A program made the position numbers and the translations under genes. The notes under the pieces are model-generated. The model was given only the letters and a program-made list of their open reading frames with translations. It made no database searches and was not told the DNA's origin. A stretch of DNA of 64,000 nucleotides. Origin: Branchiostoma belcheri. Its lineage: Eukaryota > Chordata > Leptocardii > Amphioxiformes > Branchiostomatidae. Numbering within the stretch: the stretch's first letter is position 1; every line of letters begins with the position of its first letter. Positions 23,890-36,684 of the stretch are shown piece after piece. Where the stretch lies: contig NW_017802647.1 of NCBI RefSeq assembly GCF_001625305.1, positions 207,405 through 271,404 on the forward strand, written 5' to 3'.

Positions 23890-25650
23890 TGTATGGTAAT
23901 TAATATCCTAAGATGTCACTTCATATGATCTGTATGATGCCTTCGGGGTACTGGTTGATGTGCATGGTGTGCATGCGCTCCCGTCAGACGCAAATGTCAA
24001 ATTACTACTTTACTAATCACCACTTCAGGACGCCGTACCGATTCCTTCAAACCGGAGATGGTTTGAAGCCTCTAAGCCAAAGATACTCAAGTCAACAAGG
24101 CTTGAAGTCAAGATCTCATATCATCACAAATAAATGCCTAAATGCTCACAGCATATTTAATTTAGGTCTATGAATAACTATAGAAAAAACACGAGGGATT
24201 ATTAAATCTGGCTAGAACAGGCGTAGATGCTGTTGGGCATCCGGTTTCCGCAAGTACTGCACTCTGTCACAACAACACTGGATTCAGCACTAAGGAAATG
24301 GTTGTCTGCCAATGGGCAAATTTTCGGTCCTTACGAAATGTAATTGCTTTCCCAATTGATCAAGAAACAAAATGTCCATAAAGATAATATTATTCAGGTG
24401 ATTTTACCGTCAGAAACGCAAGTAAACGGAATGACAGAAAGGTTTTTAATCGTACACGTGTCAGTATTGTATAGGCGGTGTAACCCCCCTTCGGCGTACT
24501 GGGAGTTTCTTTACACCCATGGCATCGTGTTCCCGAGAATACGTTACCGGCCTGATGTGTCATATTTCCAAACATACGCCAGAGGCAGCCGCGGGCCGGC
24601 ACGTTACCTGGCCATGTGCCTGGATGAAACGAATGTGACTTTGTAGTTTTGAGAGGTTGTGTATGATGCCTTCAGGGTATTCGCTGCTGGGCATGGTTTA
24701 CACGTGCTCCTGAATTCGTCAGAAGTGAAGGTCTAATTACTACTGCATGCGCCGAAACCTTCCAACAGTACCTAGAAGTACTGAAGTACCAAGGAGGCAC
24801 TATGTTAACAATCAACTTGCCTCTATACCAAAGACACTTCATCCTCCCAAGGAAGGGTTGCTAATCCCAAGGCTAACTAACGTATTTGCCGCGGGATAGC
24901 TCTGCCGTGGAGAATGAGATACTCAAGTGAACAATATCTCATTATCGATAAATGCATCAATACTTAGTTTGAAAGTGATTATAGCAAAAACTCGAGAGAT
25001 CATTACATCTGTCCTGAACAGGGCATAGCTGCTAATGAGAATCCCGCTTTCGTAAGTGAGCAACGCCTGAAGTCAAACTCTCATTATCGTCTCATTGAAT
25101 GTCTCAATGCTCCCAGCATATCTAGTTTGGGTCTGAAAGTCATTACAGAAAAACTCGAGAGATCATTAACTCTGGCAAGAGCAGGGAATAGCTGGTAATG
25201 GGTACTCTACCTCCGCAAAGTAATAGTGCTGCAATATGTTAGAACTATAGGCACAACACAGGAATCAGCACCAAGGAGAGGGTTGTCTACTAATGGGTGG
25301 ACGAAAGGTCGGTCCTTACGAGATAAATTTACTTTTCTATCGATCACGAAAGAAATGCCAATGAAGGTAAGAGCATTCAAGTGATTTTACCGTCAGAATC
25401 GGAAAGGTTTTACTTTACTCCGATGTTTACAACGTAAATGACAAATGCTTTGATTCCAACCCGCGTCTGTATTGTGCAAGTGTGTAGCCGGTAGAACTGG
25501 CCTTTCGGCGTAAAACGACAGCTGTGGAATCGTGTTCCCCGAAATACGTTACTGGCCTGGCGCGTCAAATTTTCAGACATACGCTGAAATTGCAGCCTGC
25601 ACGCCACTTAGCCACGTGGGTGGATGAAACGCTTTTCCAAAATGACGAAT
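23890..25650 (+). repeat. Diverged tandem duplications within the RFamide gene intron
   Basis: Three partial copies can be matched. GTATGATGCCTTC followed by GGGTA occurs near 23934 and 24661. A block with CACAGCATAT or CCAGCATAT, then AAAAACTCGAGAGATCATTA, recurs near 24160, 24970 and 25140. The block from GTGATTTTACCGTCAGAA to GTGGATGAAACG recurs at about 24398-24630 and 25380-25632. Similarity is clear but interrupted. No coding frame is conserved between copies. Confidence 0.75.
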
Positions 25651-26123
25651 CTGCACTGTCTAAGGCTGGAACATCAAGCCGAGGTATCAAGCTGAGGAAA
25701 ACCATAATGTTGTAACTGTCAAGTATCAAACACAGAACATCGTTCAAACTAGCTTTAGGTACCTTACGGTGGCTGGATACATTTCTTTAATTACCTTGTC
25801 GTCTTGAACACATTACAAAGCTTTGCCACTTGAAACCTGCAGATGTAACTCCAAACGTTGTTTGCAACAGTCTGACACAGGGTAGGGCGTTCCACTTTAC
25901 ACTGAGATCTCTGTTCGGCTACCAATTTTCTACGGATTGACGGGGTAGGCAGCAGGGAGAAGTTTAAGACTCCCATGCTGAAATTTATGGTTCTTTTCAC
26001 CCCACGTGTAAGGACATGCCTGGTGCGTCTACAAGTCAAGCGTGTATGGTCTTCCCATTCTTCCTCACTCCTTTTTGTCCTACAATGTAGGGCTCAGCCT
26101 TTCATTTGGGAGACACTAGTAGC

Positions 26124-26235
26124 TAGCCTGGGTGCCGTCCCCCGTAGTATTCGCCCGCCCCCTAATGTCGCCAGCTTACCACAGTGTAAAGCTAGCGACA
26201 TTAGGGAGCGGGTGAAAACTACGGCACACAGGCTA
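26124..26235. mobile_element. Mutator-like MITE, 112 bp, 9-bp TSD
   Basis: The element is almost wholly two imperfect inverted arms of about 50 bp (start TAGCCTGGGTGCCG; far end, complemented, TAGCCTGTGTGCCG) around a short loop. It is flanked by exact 9-bp direct repeats ACTAGTAGC at 26115-26123 and 26236-26244. A 9-bp target duplication is typical of Mutator-like elements. Confidence 0.88.
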
Positions 26236-27480
26236 ACTAGTAGCGTCATTGCAGAGGGAAAATCTACCAGCTTGACTGTAAACCCTTTCCAGATTGACCT
26301 TCTTCTCCTTCGTAAACCATCCATGTAGAACCCTGAATCGACAAGTCATGATGCCCCGTGCCAATTATAACCCTGTACTATCCTTAGATAAAAGGTCAAT
26401 ACTTTTCTTTTTACGCATGCAAGGCTGCCTCAAGTTCCGCCCTCTCAGAGGAAAAGGCCATCACCGTATGGGTTAGAACACTTAAAGTAGAATCGTAAAA
26501 TGTGTGTACGGAAATAAAAGCTTCGTCATCGTAATGTTTACCGGAACGTAAGCGTGTATGGGTTGACGGATTGACGGTATATCTACTCACAGTCACAGGT
26601 ATATCTACTCACAGTCAAGTAACCGTGTACAATTAGGCATTTATAATAGTCGCCTTTTATTCAAAGTGCCGCGAGGTTATCAACGATAATTGTTAAATGA
26701 TAAGTGTCTAAAGAATGATAGACATCAACTGAGTTTGTGCTTTTTGTATGACAAATGTAGAACGTTGAGTCTACATGTACAGTGACAATTATATCCGAAC
26801 GATGTCTATCTTTTTAAACACTTTCTCCACACCTTGAGTGCCATGATCCACCTGTCGGAACCCGTCGCTATGATTAATTAAGATAAAGTGGTGAAACGCT
26901 GGTTTCCCGTTTCTGTCCTTTGTTAATACAGTAATGGATAAGGGAAACATACCAGTGCAGTGACATATATCTGAAAGACAACGCCCAAATCTGGATAGCG
27001 CCCCGAACATTTGAATATAAATCCTTCCCATTTTTGTTATCTAGCGGGCATTGTACCCTGACACGAATCAACTGGTTACAGTACATTAGTACCCCGTGTA
27101 ACAGGAGAGGCAATGGACTGGTAAATCGGCACTATATGTACTTATGGCATGACTTTCTCCTGTCTTACAAGTGATTCCGATTATCGCTGACAAATGAACG
27201 TTTTGCGGGCCATACATTTTCGATGAACTGGGATAGACTGGGTGCCAGACTGTTTCCAGGGTCTACACATAGTACAGGCCAGCTCCTCCAGGGCCAACAT
27301 TAATTCTCCCCGGGAAATTTTACCACGTGTACAGGTCTCACTCTGAGGTGGGCTAAATCGGGATAGTGACTTATGTTTCTTCCTACGAATCAGTGTAGCC
27401 GAAGAGTTTGGTACTCGCATCGCTTTACCTGCTATGGGCCTGGCACACACAGGCTAGCTGCCACACGGCCGCATGGGGCG

Positions 27481-27678
27481 TAGCCTCCGTAGCAGGCTTA
27501 TCAGAACTGGGGGTTTGGTGGTCTTCGACTGTTTTCTGATTATCCCAGTTCTAAAAACGGGGGTAATTCAACCAGGTCAGTTATGATGTCTACATGCAAT
27601 CAGAAAATGGCTCATAAAAGCTCCCAAAGACCCTGAAAAGCCCCCAAACCCCCAGTTTTTGGCACGCTATGGAGGCTA
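27481..27678. mobile_element. Mutator-like MITE, 198 bp, 9-bp TSD
   Basis: The inverted ends start TAGCCTCCGTAGC; the far end, complemented, is TAGCCTCCATAGC. Complementarity extends into the AACTGGGGGTTT segments. Flanks are CATGGGGCG (27472-27480) and CACGGGGCG (27679-27687), a 9-bp duplication with one mismatch. The shared TAGCCT start and 9-bp duplication suggest the same family as the 26.1-kb element. Confidence 0.8.
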
Positions 27679-27900
27679 CACGGGGCGTAACATTTCTTTG
27701 AGACACTTCAAGAGGCAAGTTATATCCCACATTGAACGCACTGGTGCTGATGGATATCATCATATCATGGCACTATCTCAGTAAGTTCCATTTGAACGCG
27801 GACTGGAAAGGAAAATCCACAGAGAACACCAGAAAAGCAGCCGCAATAGTCTTCAGTTTCAACTGACAGCCGGCCTTTTAAACAGAATAAATGAACTTAC

Positions 27901-28045
27901 CTTTTACAGAAGTTCTTGGATCTTGTTAAACGGAGGAAGTGGAATGGTTACGGTCTCTCTGAGAATGAAGTTCGGTCAGTAGACTTTCCGCCTGTAGACT
28001 TTCCACACGGAGAGAGACAAGCTCGTTGGTTCGGCCGTGGAAAGA
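27901..28045 (-). other. Non-coding exon 1 of the RFamide precursor gene (predicted)
   Basis: A consensus donor AAAG|GTAAGT on the minus strand ends an exon at 27901. A TATA box lies upstream at 28072-28078, which predicts a start near 28045 and an exon of about 145 nt. It contains no ATG that could splice in frame to the precursor as an obvious start. Spliced cDNA would confirm it. Confidence 0.6.
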
Positions 28046-28071
28046 TGGCCCTCCGCGCCTCCTCGGGGGGA

Positions 28072-28078
28072 TTTTATA
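28072..28078 (-). promoter_or_regulatory. TATA box for the RFamide precursor gene
   Basis: On the minus strand the sequence reads TCTATAAAATCCCCC, a full TATAAAA match 171 bases upstream of the exon-1 donor. TATA promoters are common in tightly regulated neuropeptide genes. Confidence 0.65.
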
Positions 28079-28098
28079 GAGAACAGGCTTCTCGATGA

Positions 28099-29870
28099 CG
28101 CATTGGCTCCGCCCCTTTTCAGCTTGCCAAATTTAGAAGCCACGACATTCTCGCAATCCTATTGGTCTAACGGCAAGTATGATTTTCGACGATTCGTGCT
28201 GTAGAACACAATTGAAACCCACGCGAGTATCCGGTGCTTTCAAGCCACCTCTCCCTGTGTGCGAGGCGGATGTGTATCGTTATCAATAAGTGTAACTTGA
28301 TTTAAGCTGAAATGATGACACCACGTAGTCATTAAAGAACAGAAATATGACTCTGTTTCCTCAGTGCTAGGGAAATCTGCTCCTGGTCGAAATTAATGAC
28401 TAAAACACAGAAGTGACCGCAGTGAGTGACTAACGTTAATTCGATGTTTAAATAATAAGTCGTCAGTCACCGTTTGACGAAGTCCTTTTGCCGCACCGGG
28501 CACAGTTACCCCATACTAGTACTGTTTCCCATCATTTATACGCCGATTATCGGTCGCTTTTCCCAGAAAAAAAACAACGTCTGGGCTAAAAACGCACAAC
28601 TGCAGTCGCCAGGGGGCGTGCCATAGCCTTGCCCTTGCATGGTATCCTGTCATTTTTTAACTTTCGTCTCACTTGGCTCTAGTTAATACAAATCCTGGTC
28701 ACGTCCTTATAGGAGAACTGGGATTACGTTATTAACCGTCAGACATTAGCAGATATAGCACCCTAAGTGTTGTGTCTGTTTTTCCCGTAATTGATGATTT
28801 TGGACCTCTTCACGAGTGTTACTTGTCCCCAAAGGACGAGCTACATTTAGATCTCTTACTTGGTCATTTGGGACGACTCTCTTCACAAGTAGACTAGAAA
28901 AGATCGATGTATCTAGAATTTGAGCCCATTTTGATTCAGTTCTCTGTGGAGATGTTCATCAGAGTCGGGCAAAAAGTGACGGCACTTACGTTGACCCAGT
29001 TCTGAAAATATATCACAGGTGCAAAAATTCACTGCACGAAAATTGGAATTTAGCGATGACGATGAATTTCAGGTAAGACTTGTAAATGTTGCTTTAGGCG
29101 ATAAACGGCAACAGTATATGTACATTTTAAACACAAACGGATGCTATCAACGCAAAAATCTTATGTAACTCGTCATCAAATGCGGCAAGTTAGATACCTG
29201 ATAACAGTCAGGAAAGTCTGCTTTGTACATGTCTGATTTTTGTTGCGTCATAAGCCCAAACCAACCATTACCAGATTATCCGGTATTTGTCACCATGGTT
29301 AGATATAAATCCTGCGGTTTTTGTGGGAATCATTCACAAAGAAAAATGTTTCTCTATTATGAACTTCAAACAAGCCTTGCTTTACTCACTTGACCCCCCC
29401 CCCAACACTACAGCAAGGCATTATTGTCGCAATCAGAAACTGTAAATAGTCTGTTATTATTAGTGACGTTTCACGTACGTGCCTGTGTGTGCGTTTAGCG
29501 ATTATGGTATGTACAGAATTTTGGGTTCATTGACACTGTGACCCATTTCTGCTTATCCTAGGAGTTATGCATGTATTATGACACATCCCATTTGATCACA
29601 CACTTCATCTCATGTTAATAGCCACGACATTCTCGCAATTCTCGCAAGACAGACACGCACACGTCGCTTACATGTTTACTGTTTTGACACAAGAAACCCT
29701 ACGTCCACGGCTTTAGATGATTAGTTTCGTTGTTTTTTCGTCAGACTTCAAATTAAAAGTTACCCTACTAATTTCCGTAGTAGAAACCACAATGTTAACC
29801 TCCTTGGTAGTATCTATTCCCTGCGATCGATAACCAAGACAGTGTAACCTTTCGGATATCTCCGCCCTTA
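28099..29870. other. Upstream region of the RFamide gene, no gene seen
   Basis: This region has no exon, RNA or transposon structure that I can support. It is the likely home of upstream regulatory sequence for the RFamide gene. Confidence 0.5.
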
Positions 29871-29874
29871 ATTA

Positions 29875-30782
29875 CCTTCGCCAAGAATTGACGAAGGTTA
29901 TGTTTTCCTGGCCGTGTGTCTGTGTGTGTGTGTGTCTGTGTGTGTGTCTGTGTGTGTGTCTGTCAACAGCATAACTCGAGAAAGCTTAGATGGATTATCT
30001 TGATATTTGGTAGGTGGGTAGGTCTTGATGAGAGCTCGAAATGATTAGATTTTGGGCCACCTGGCGGCTTGTCATGGTACTGCAGCAGAACTTCTGGTTT
30101 TGATATGATCCAGACATGCTAGGGTGACGAAATTTAGATGGAAGATAGCTCTTGTGCTGGGGATGAAGTGACATGAGTTTGACCCCCTAGTTGCTTGCTC
30201 TAGAACTGCAGGGGGGTTTAAAGGACAGATGTTTAAAGGAGGATAACTCAAGAACCGCTTGATGGATCATCATCATTTTTGGTATGTAGGTAGCTTGAGT
30301 AATGCTTGACATAATGATATTACAATTATGCAAATATGGATGTAATTTGCATAATTAATGAGGAAATTCTATTAATCAACTGCATTCCATGATAGGAAGT
30401 TCAAGCTTGCGACATATGTTATTAACAACGAGAGAAACACAGGCATATATCGATTATGCAAATGAAGACTTAATTTGCATGACTAATGAGAAAATGTTAT
30501 AATTGCATAGTGGTAACTGCCTGGAATTTTATACTTGGGGTGTTTGAAGTTAAGTGAAGGTGAACATAATTTAACATAACTTATTCAAATAAGGACTTCA
30601 TTTGCATAATATATGAGGAAATGCTATAATGACATTCTTTGTTAAAATAAGACTGTCTGTTGGTGGAAAATATGATCAACAGATATAATTCATGCAATTG
30701 CGGGTCCTATTTGCATAATCAGGGGGATTAATACATTGTATATAAGTTATTATTCATAAAAGCTAACATCATTTGGCGAAGG
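29875..30782. mobile_element. Non-autonomous element with CCTTCGCCAA ends, 908 bp, TA-flanked
   Basis: The ends are a 10-bp inverted repeat CCTTCGCCAA / TTGGCGAAGG with TA outside each end (29873-29874, 30783-30784). Near the left end is a TGTGTGTC-rich run, then GAGAAAGCTTAGATGGATTA-type sequence. The right half holds four diverged copies of a block containing TTTGCATAAT preceded by ATGCAAAT-like sequence, at about 30325, 30450, 30580 and 30690. There is no transposase frame. The TA flanks suggest Tc1/mariner-like mobilisation, but short ends make this tentative. Confidence 0.65.
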
Positions 30783-30784
30783 TA

Positions 30785-31967
30785 TGAGATCGTGGAACTC
30801 TAGTTGTTCATAAAGATGATATTCCCTGTCCTAATTTTAAGATGTTATCATATACAATGCTTTCGACACGTAGTCTCCACTGCACGTGTAATCAGATTAA
30901 ATGGTAAAGCTCACTTTTGTGTGTATCTAACTTCAAGTGTTACCAAAGATTATGTTCCTGTCGTATTTAATCGTATACGAGTTCCATAAGATTTGGAGAT
31001 GATAACATCGTGTACAAAATAAAGCGAGATTTACAAAATATGGGATGTACCTTACTGTCACCGTTCATCTCCCAAAGCAACATTTACCGGACTTACTTGG
31101 CATTTATCGACTTTGAAAAATAAAATGAATTCATGCATTTACCACTCTCACTGCAGACCACCAATTATAATTGCCATAATTATGTGCTGTAAATATTGGT
31201 CGAATTGTACGCCACTAATGGATTTTATGATGCCTCAAAGACCTACCTACACCGTCTTTTTTTACTACATTTCCTCAGGAGAAATATGGGTTAGTTTCAT
31301 CTAGAGTTGCACGTACTGCGTGTAATACTAATGCCCGTGTGGAGGCGGGGCGGGCTGGTTAATGCTGGCTCATAAACGTTACACCTTGTGCTCTTTCGCC
31401 CCATTTTACTGAACCAACCCCGGGGACGCACGCGTTGTGGTGGTTCCCCATCAATCAACGTGGCAGCTAACATGTGTCATCAATCTTTCGAAAGCATTGG
31501 ACACCCCCCATCCGTAAAGACAGGGTAGAGCCTTGAGGTTGCGATTTGGCAGAATATAATCGCAGATTTAGCACAATCGTTTAATTTACCCCGATCGGAG
31601 TCTCCGAAAGAGATTATCATATTGTTAGGATGCTAGAAATGTATCATTTATAAATCCTAAATTTCAAGTGAATCCATTGATCCAGAAAGTCTAGACATGA
31701 ATCGTAGTTGAAAAGTTCGAATTCTGCCTGTTTTAAGGGAACATCGTTTAATTTGTTGACATTATGACATTACAACCTATACCCTGACAAGGCGATCGTA
31801 CCAGCTACATGTAGGAACGCTGTTCCTGCCTCTACGACAATTCATCGATTCAACCTAAAAACTTCCCACGTCAAAGATTATCATCGATTGAACGATAAGG
31901 CGTGTCGTATAAGTACAATGCGTTTCTTCTACGCCAGCATGTTTATCCCCTGAACACCCCCATCAAA
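30785..31967. other. Non-coding stretch with one dispersed-repeat fragment
   Basis: Nothing coding is supported. The segment at about 31615-31740 is the second copy of the dispersed fragment at 9775-9900. Confidence 0.5.
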
Positions 31968-32434
31968 CTCCTTTCAAGCCGTACCCGGAAATTCGTGCCG
32001 TACCCGCGGAAATTTCAAGCCGTACCCGGAAATTCGTGCCGTACCCGCGGAAATTTCAAGCCGTACCCGGTAATTCGTGCCGTACCATGTACTTTTTCGC
32101 CGTACCCAATGGCGGATATCGCTCAGGCCCGGTGCGTAGTCACTCGGAAGTCGTGTCTAAATACCCTGTACGGCAACGATACACAACCTCATATAGCCTA
32201 TGCTCTGGTAAATATTCCTGGCCACCTATCTGCCGAATGGCGTCGTACAAATCGCGCCCAATCTTGAGAACACTTCGCTCGGCCGGCCGAAGGGTACGGC
32301 ACGAATTACCGGGTACGGCCTGAAAAAAAATTGAGTACGGCCTGAAATTTTCGCGGGTACGGCACGGATTTCCGGGTACGGCCAGAATTTTTGAGCGGGT
32401 ACGGCTTGAATTTCCGGGTACGGCTTGAAAGGAG
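31968..32434. mobile_element. Foldback element built from GCCGTACCCG repeats, 467 bp
   Basis: The ends are inverted (CTCCTTTCAAGCCGTACCCG at left, its complement at right). Each arm is itself a short tandem array of units reading AAGCCGTACCCGGAAATTC or GTGCCGTACCCGCGGAAATT. The left arm has about seven GCCGTACC units (31976-32106) and the right arm about seven complementary units (32290-32430). They flank a unique core of about 180 bp. This is classic foldback-transposon architecture. No clear target duplication was found. Confidence 0.82.
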
Positions 32435-34740
32435 TAGCTGAACGTTCTTGGAAAAGGGCATAGAAGATGATAATAGTAGTAGTCTACGTGTGGCATTAAT
32501 GGACAAATCCTCGTGGCATTTTGATATTGCGGACGATTGACCGCAATAGTCCCTACTTAAAGTGACCCTATCCTGTACTTAGTAAATGGGTTTAGTGAAG
32601 GGCTCAATTGACATGAGTGCAGGTCCCTCCCTGGTCGTTTCGGTCGTGATATGGATTTAGAGAAATGATCCTATATGAAATATGAGCCAACTCCGTGTCA
32701 GCAAAGGTTAGATAAAGGTTAGGTTGATCTGGCAATCTACTGTTGAGCGTTTTGCGGTTGTACGTTCAACTGTGCAGCCGATAATCAGTTTCCGTATCCA
32801 GATCCTTTATCAACACTGCATGACAAGAAAGGCGTCTTTGAAATATGTTATTCCTTTCTCTTTTACTATTTCTAAAACGATGACAGAGATCCGTAACCTC
32901 ACTCGAGAAGTTTTTTTTTCTTCACTTACAACCCCTTCCGCTGATATTACATTCCAGGCCCCTATAACCATATCTCATTCAATTTTCTCCCATCGAAGAA
33001 TGCTTGCTGAGTATCTAGTTAATTTAAAGAAAAATGTAAAAAAAATGTGAAAAGGAGGAAGAGTCAGGTGCAGCGAGCTTTTCGTAGCCGCTTTCTCATA
33101 GTTTTGTCGGCTTTTGGAGCTTTCTGCAAGTAAATGGCATCAGATAGAAGACGCCTGGCTTATCACAAAAAAAAAGCAAAGAAGGATACCCACAACTTAA
33201 CGCCTATAGCTAGACTGAATCTTGCACCGGCGTCTATTCCCAACTAAACGTCAGGTTAAACCGTTAAGAACACGTAAAGTTCCCGGCTTGCTGAGTCACT
33301 AATGGTAAGGCAGGGTGACTCCCCTGTGATCTGACGCTCCGTGAAGCCGGTGTCACCCCTGGAACCGACTAATTGCGATGACGGATCGGTGCTTAGGAGA
33401 GAACAACTGACGGGTCCCTGTAGATTTATTGAGTTTGGAACAATTTGTTAAAAGATATGGAAAACATTGGAGTCGGGCGCGCGGTAACTTCATTTTGAAG
33501 TGCGTCATCGTGTGAATGCATGCATGGAAGGATTGGAAATGCTGTTACTTAGATGGTGAGGGAGGAAACCTTGCTTTGACAGAAGGTACATGTTTTTGTC
33601 CACTCGACACGTGTAACACATAGGCGTAACACACAAGTCTCAAAGCCACGTGGCAGTCCTCGAGGTGGCTTTTCTCTCATATCAAGCTCTCTCTAGCATG
33701 CACCATGTGCGAGGGCAAACTCCTCTTGAAAAACACCCACACAAAGAAAACGTGATCTTCATATGGGTAACGAATGGAATCCAACTAGACCTCTACCTGT
33801 TTGATGAAAGACCGATATTTCGTTGATGAAAATTAAAAAAAAATCGGTTTTGTAGAACTATAAGGAAAATCAGACGTCTGGGTCGACAGTGTCAAAATTT
33901 GCAAATGACATGAATACTATGTTGAAGAGGAGGAGATAGTAATGGGTGACATTTGGCCCTTCGCAATCAGGACAATTCAAGTTGATGTGCAACTATCAAC
34001 CTACATGGAGATAATAGAAGGCTTGATGGGTAAAGTGTCTATGTACAGATATCGCACTTGTAGAGAAATAATTGGCACAATGCCATCCTTTATCTGTATC
34101 AGGGAGGTCATTACCTTCCTTTTCAGTATTGGCTTTGTCGTTTCTAACGTTGTGTGTGATTATGGATGGAGTCTAGCTTTGATGTAGACCAAATGCTTGG
34201 TGCAGGCAATGAATATGAAATATATTCCAGCAAAAATTTCCTCTCTTGGCGTCTTCGAGGTTCGAAGTTACCAAAAGAAGTTTAAATGCACCGTCCCTGG
34301 TACCTGAAACAAGCATAGGAGGAATTATGCTATTCCCATTCCTTTACTCCCCGTCCAGTTGGTATCCTCTCTTCTTTTTATGGAAGGATAATAATTGAAT
34401 AATAATTGACAAGACTAAATGCTGGCTGAAAGGTTCTCTTAATGATCTTAAACGATCCATTTAATCTACGGCCTCCAGACTTACGCACGAACTCTCATCC
34501 TTACATCCTTTGACGCAGATTTCCAACGTACGATAATTGAATCTAGGTGGGGAAATGACGGCGCCCTGCCTTCACTTAGGGTGAAAAAATGACGGCTGGA
34601 CACCTGGAGTGTCCCATTCGAGAATAGTCGAGACGGATGCATCGGTTTAATGGAAAGGTGTGAAGCACTTTTCTATGGCCAAGAGCGTAAATGTATCTTT
34701 TCTCCGCCAGGGAAAAGACGTCATCACCCACTATCGTATA
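32435..34740. other. Non-coding stretch, nothing recognised
   Basis: Open frames here are short and lack splice-site or domain support. No complete mobile element was seen. Confidence 0.5.
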
Positions 34741-34752
34741 TACGTATCACCC

Positions 34753-34875
<123 letters not shown>

Positions 34876-35210
34876 TTATAACAGTTAAGTTTCTTGGTAA
34901 CGGAGAAATATAGATATACTACAAGGAAGGAAAGAAAGATGGAATTAGGAATAAGATCGGAGGAACTTGTTTCGTGCGGGCGTTGAATTTGGTTGAAAAG
35001 AGATGTGAAGAGACATAAAGGAATGGTCTTAAAAAGTCAATGCATTACGAACGAACACAAATCAGTACCAAGGACAGCAACAACGTTAATGTGGCTTAAG
35101 AAAATCATGCTTCAGTATCACATCCATATGTCCTGCAAAGAGATAGGGGAAATGTATAAATGTATCATTTTTGCACTGAAATATACTTGTTAAGACAGTG
35201 CGCATCTCTT

Positions 35211-35530
35211 ACAATTGCAGCCGCAATATGGTTTGAAGTGGTTTGAATGGTCATGTTATTTTCGACTAGATCTGGAGAACTGGTGCACACAGAGACAGTT
35301 CAGGAGACCTATACAACATTGTACAAAACTAATAAAGTGGAATGGTAAAAGCCAAGTTGACATGACCATCCACAGGAGGTGCGTTTTGTTCGCAAATATT
35401 GCCTCCCGACTTTACACTATATTGCGGCTGCAATTGCTACAGACACATACTGCCTTATAGGATGAATTGAGGTATAAATCGTTTTATCTAGCATGGCTGA
35501 TGGAGCACGCATAGTGAGGCTATTGCATTA
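35211..35530. repeat. Inverted-repeat unit with a related fragment at 36572-36680
   Basis: GCAGCCGCAATATGG near 35217 is inverted as ATATTGCGGCTGCAATTG near 35422. The right part (ATTGCTACAGACACAT to CATGGCTGATGG) has a diverged second copy at about 36585-36665 with TTTTTACAGACACATTC and TATGGCTCATGG. It probably belongs to one small transposon family. Ends were not resolved. Confidence 0.55.
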
Positions 35531-36684
35531 TACGACACACACTTAGCGTGAAAAGACGTCACAACATCATTAATTGCCCGGTGCGTCTATGTGAAATAAA
35601 TTGCAAGTGAACTACAGATTCTTACTTCGCCTTTGACAAGCAAAGTCGTTTATGTGGTAATGTACGATAGCTGCTCAAAACGTTGCTGACCTAACATGAC
35701 GTTTATGGAGAGTCTACTGAGTTTGTAAAGTTGTATATACATGGTTATAGTGTTTTTCTAAAAGGTGCCTTTGACTCTCCTTTTGAAACTAACGGAAGGG
35801 CGAATTTCATTGAAAAACATCGAAAACTATCTTGTCCTCTTACCAAGAATTCATACACTTTGCTTTGCTCCAGTTTTTAACTATGATTAATTCCACAAAT
35901 TAAAACATATGGTTTTCAATATGACAGTCGTAACATCAGAGACTCACCTTTCCATGACCTGACCATAAAGACACATTTTTGAACGGCGCTCCTTTTCACC
36001 AGTTCGGTTTAATGATGATATATGCTGACATTATCTGTCTCAAATGCCATTGAATCGGTTGAATCTCTCGTGGGAGTTCGCGTTAACAATTGAGATGGAT
36101 GTTAGGGTTAGGCAATTCAGTTCTGTGTTTTGATTGATGCTATGTCATATCTGTTGATTCATTTTTGCGCATTGTTTTTAACATTTCAGAGAGAGAATAC
36201 CCGAAGAAATGAAAACAGATCTCTAAATTGTATGTCAGAGAATCCTGTCTGAAAGGTAATCTGTTTTTACAATGTGCACGGTGAGCAAGATCGTTGTATA
36301 TCAGGTATTGGACATATTAACATGCAGCAAAAAGGAGTAGTGTCCTGTGTGAATTTCTGCAGACACAAAGTTGTGACCTTCAGCAAAAACATCAGTCAAC
36401 ATTTTATGAGGTCGGCACTTAATGGCAATGGCTAACACACCGTCAGGAACTAGAGTCTCGGTCAAGTAATGTACGATATTGTAGCACTTTAGCCCATGTT
36501 GTGATAGGTGAAAACGATAGAAAGAGTGGGCCGTAAAAACATAAAACATGCAACAAGGGTTTTCTAGTTGAAACTATATTTGCAATACTGCAATTTTTAC
36601 AGACACATTCTGTGTTATAGTGTGTATTTAGATACAAATCGACTTTGTCTGGTATGGCTCATGGGGTGTCGGAGTAGACTCTGC

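Larger units (their letters stand above)
23675..27900 (-). other. Intron 1 of the RFamide precursor gene
   Basis: The donor AAAG|GTAAGT at 27900 (minus strand) and the acceptor at 23669-23670 bound a 4.2-kb intron upstream of the start codon. It contains diverged tandem duplications (23.9-25.7 kb) and two Mutator-like MITEs (26.1 and 27.5 kb), listed separately. Confidence 0.65.

Noticed and set aside
31700-31740. GTTCGAATTC sequence as a possible tRNA B box
   Set aside because: No matching A box, acceptor stem or cloverleaf could be drawn around it. No tRNA gene was found in the window.
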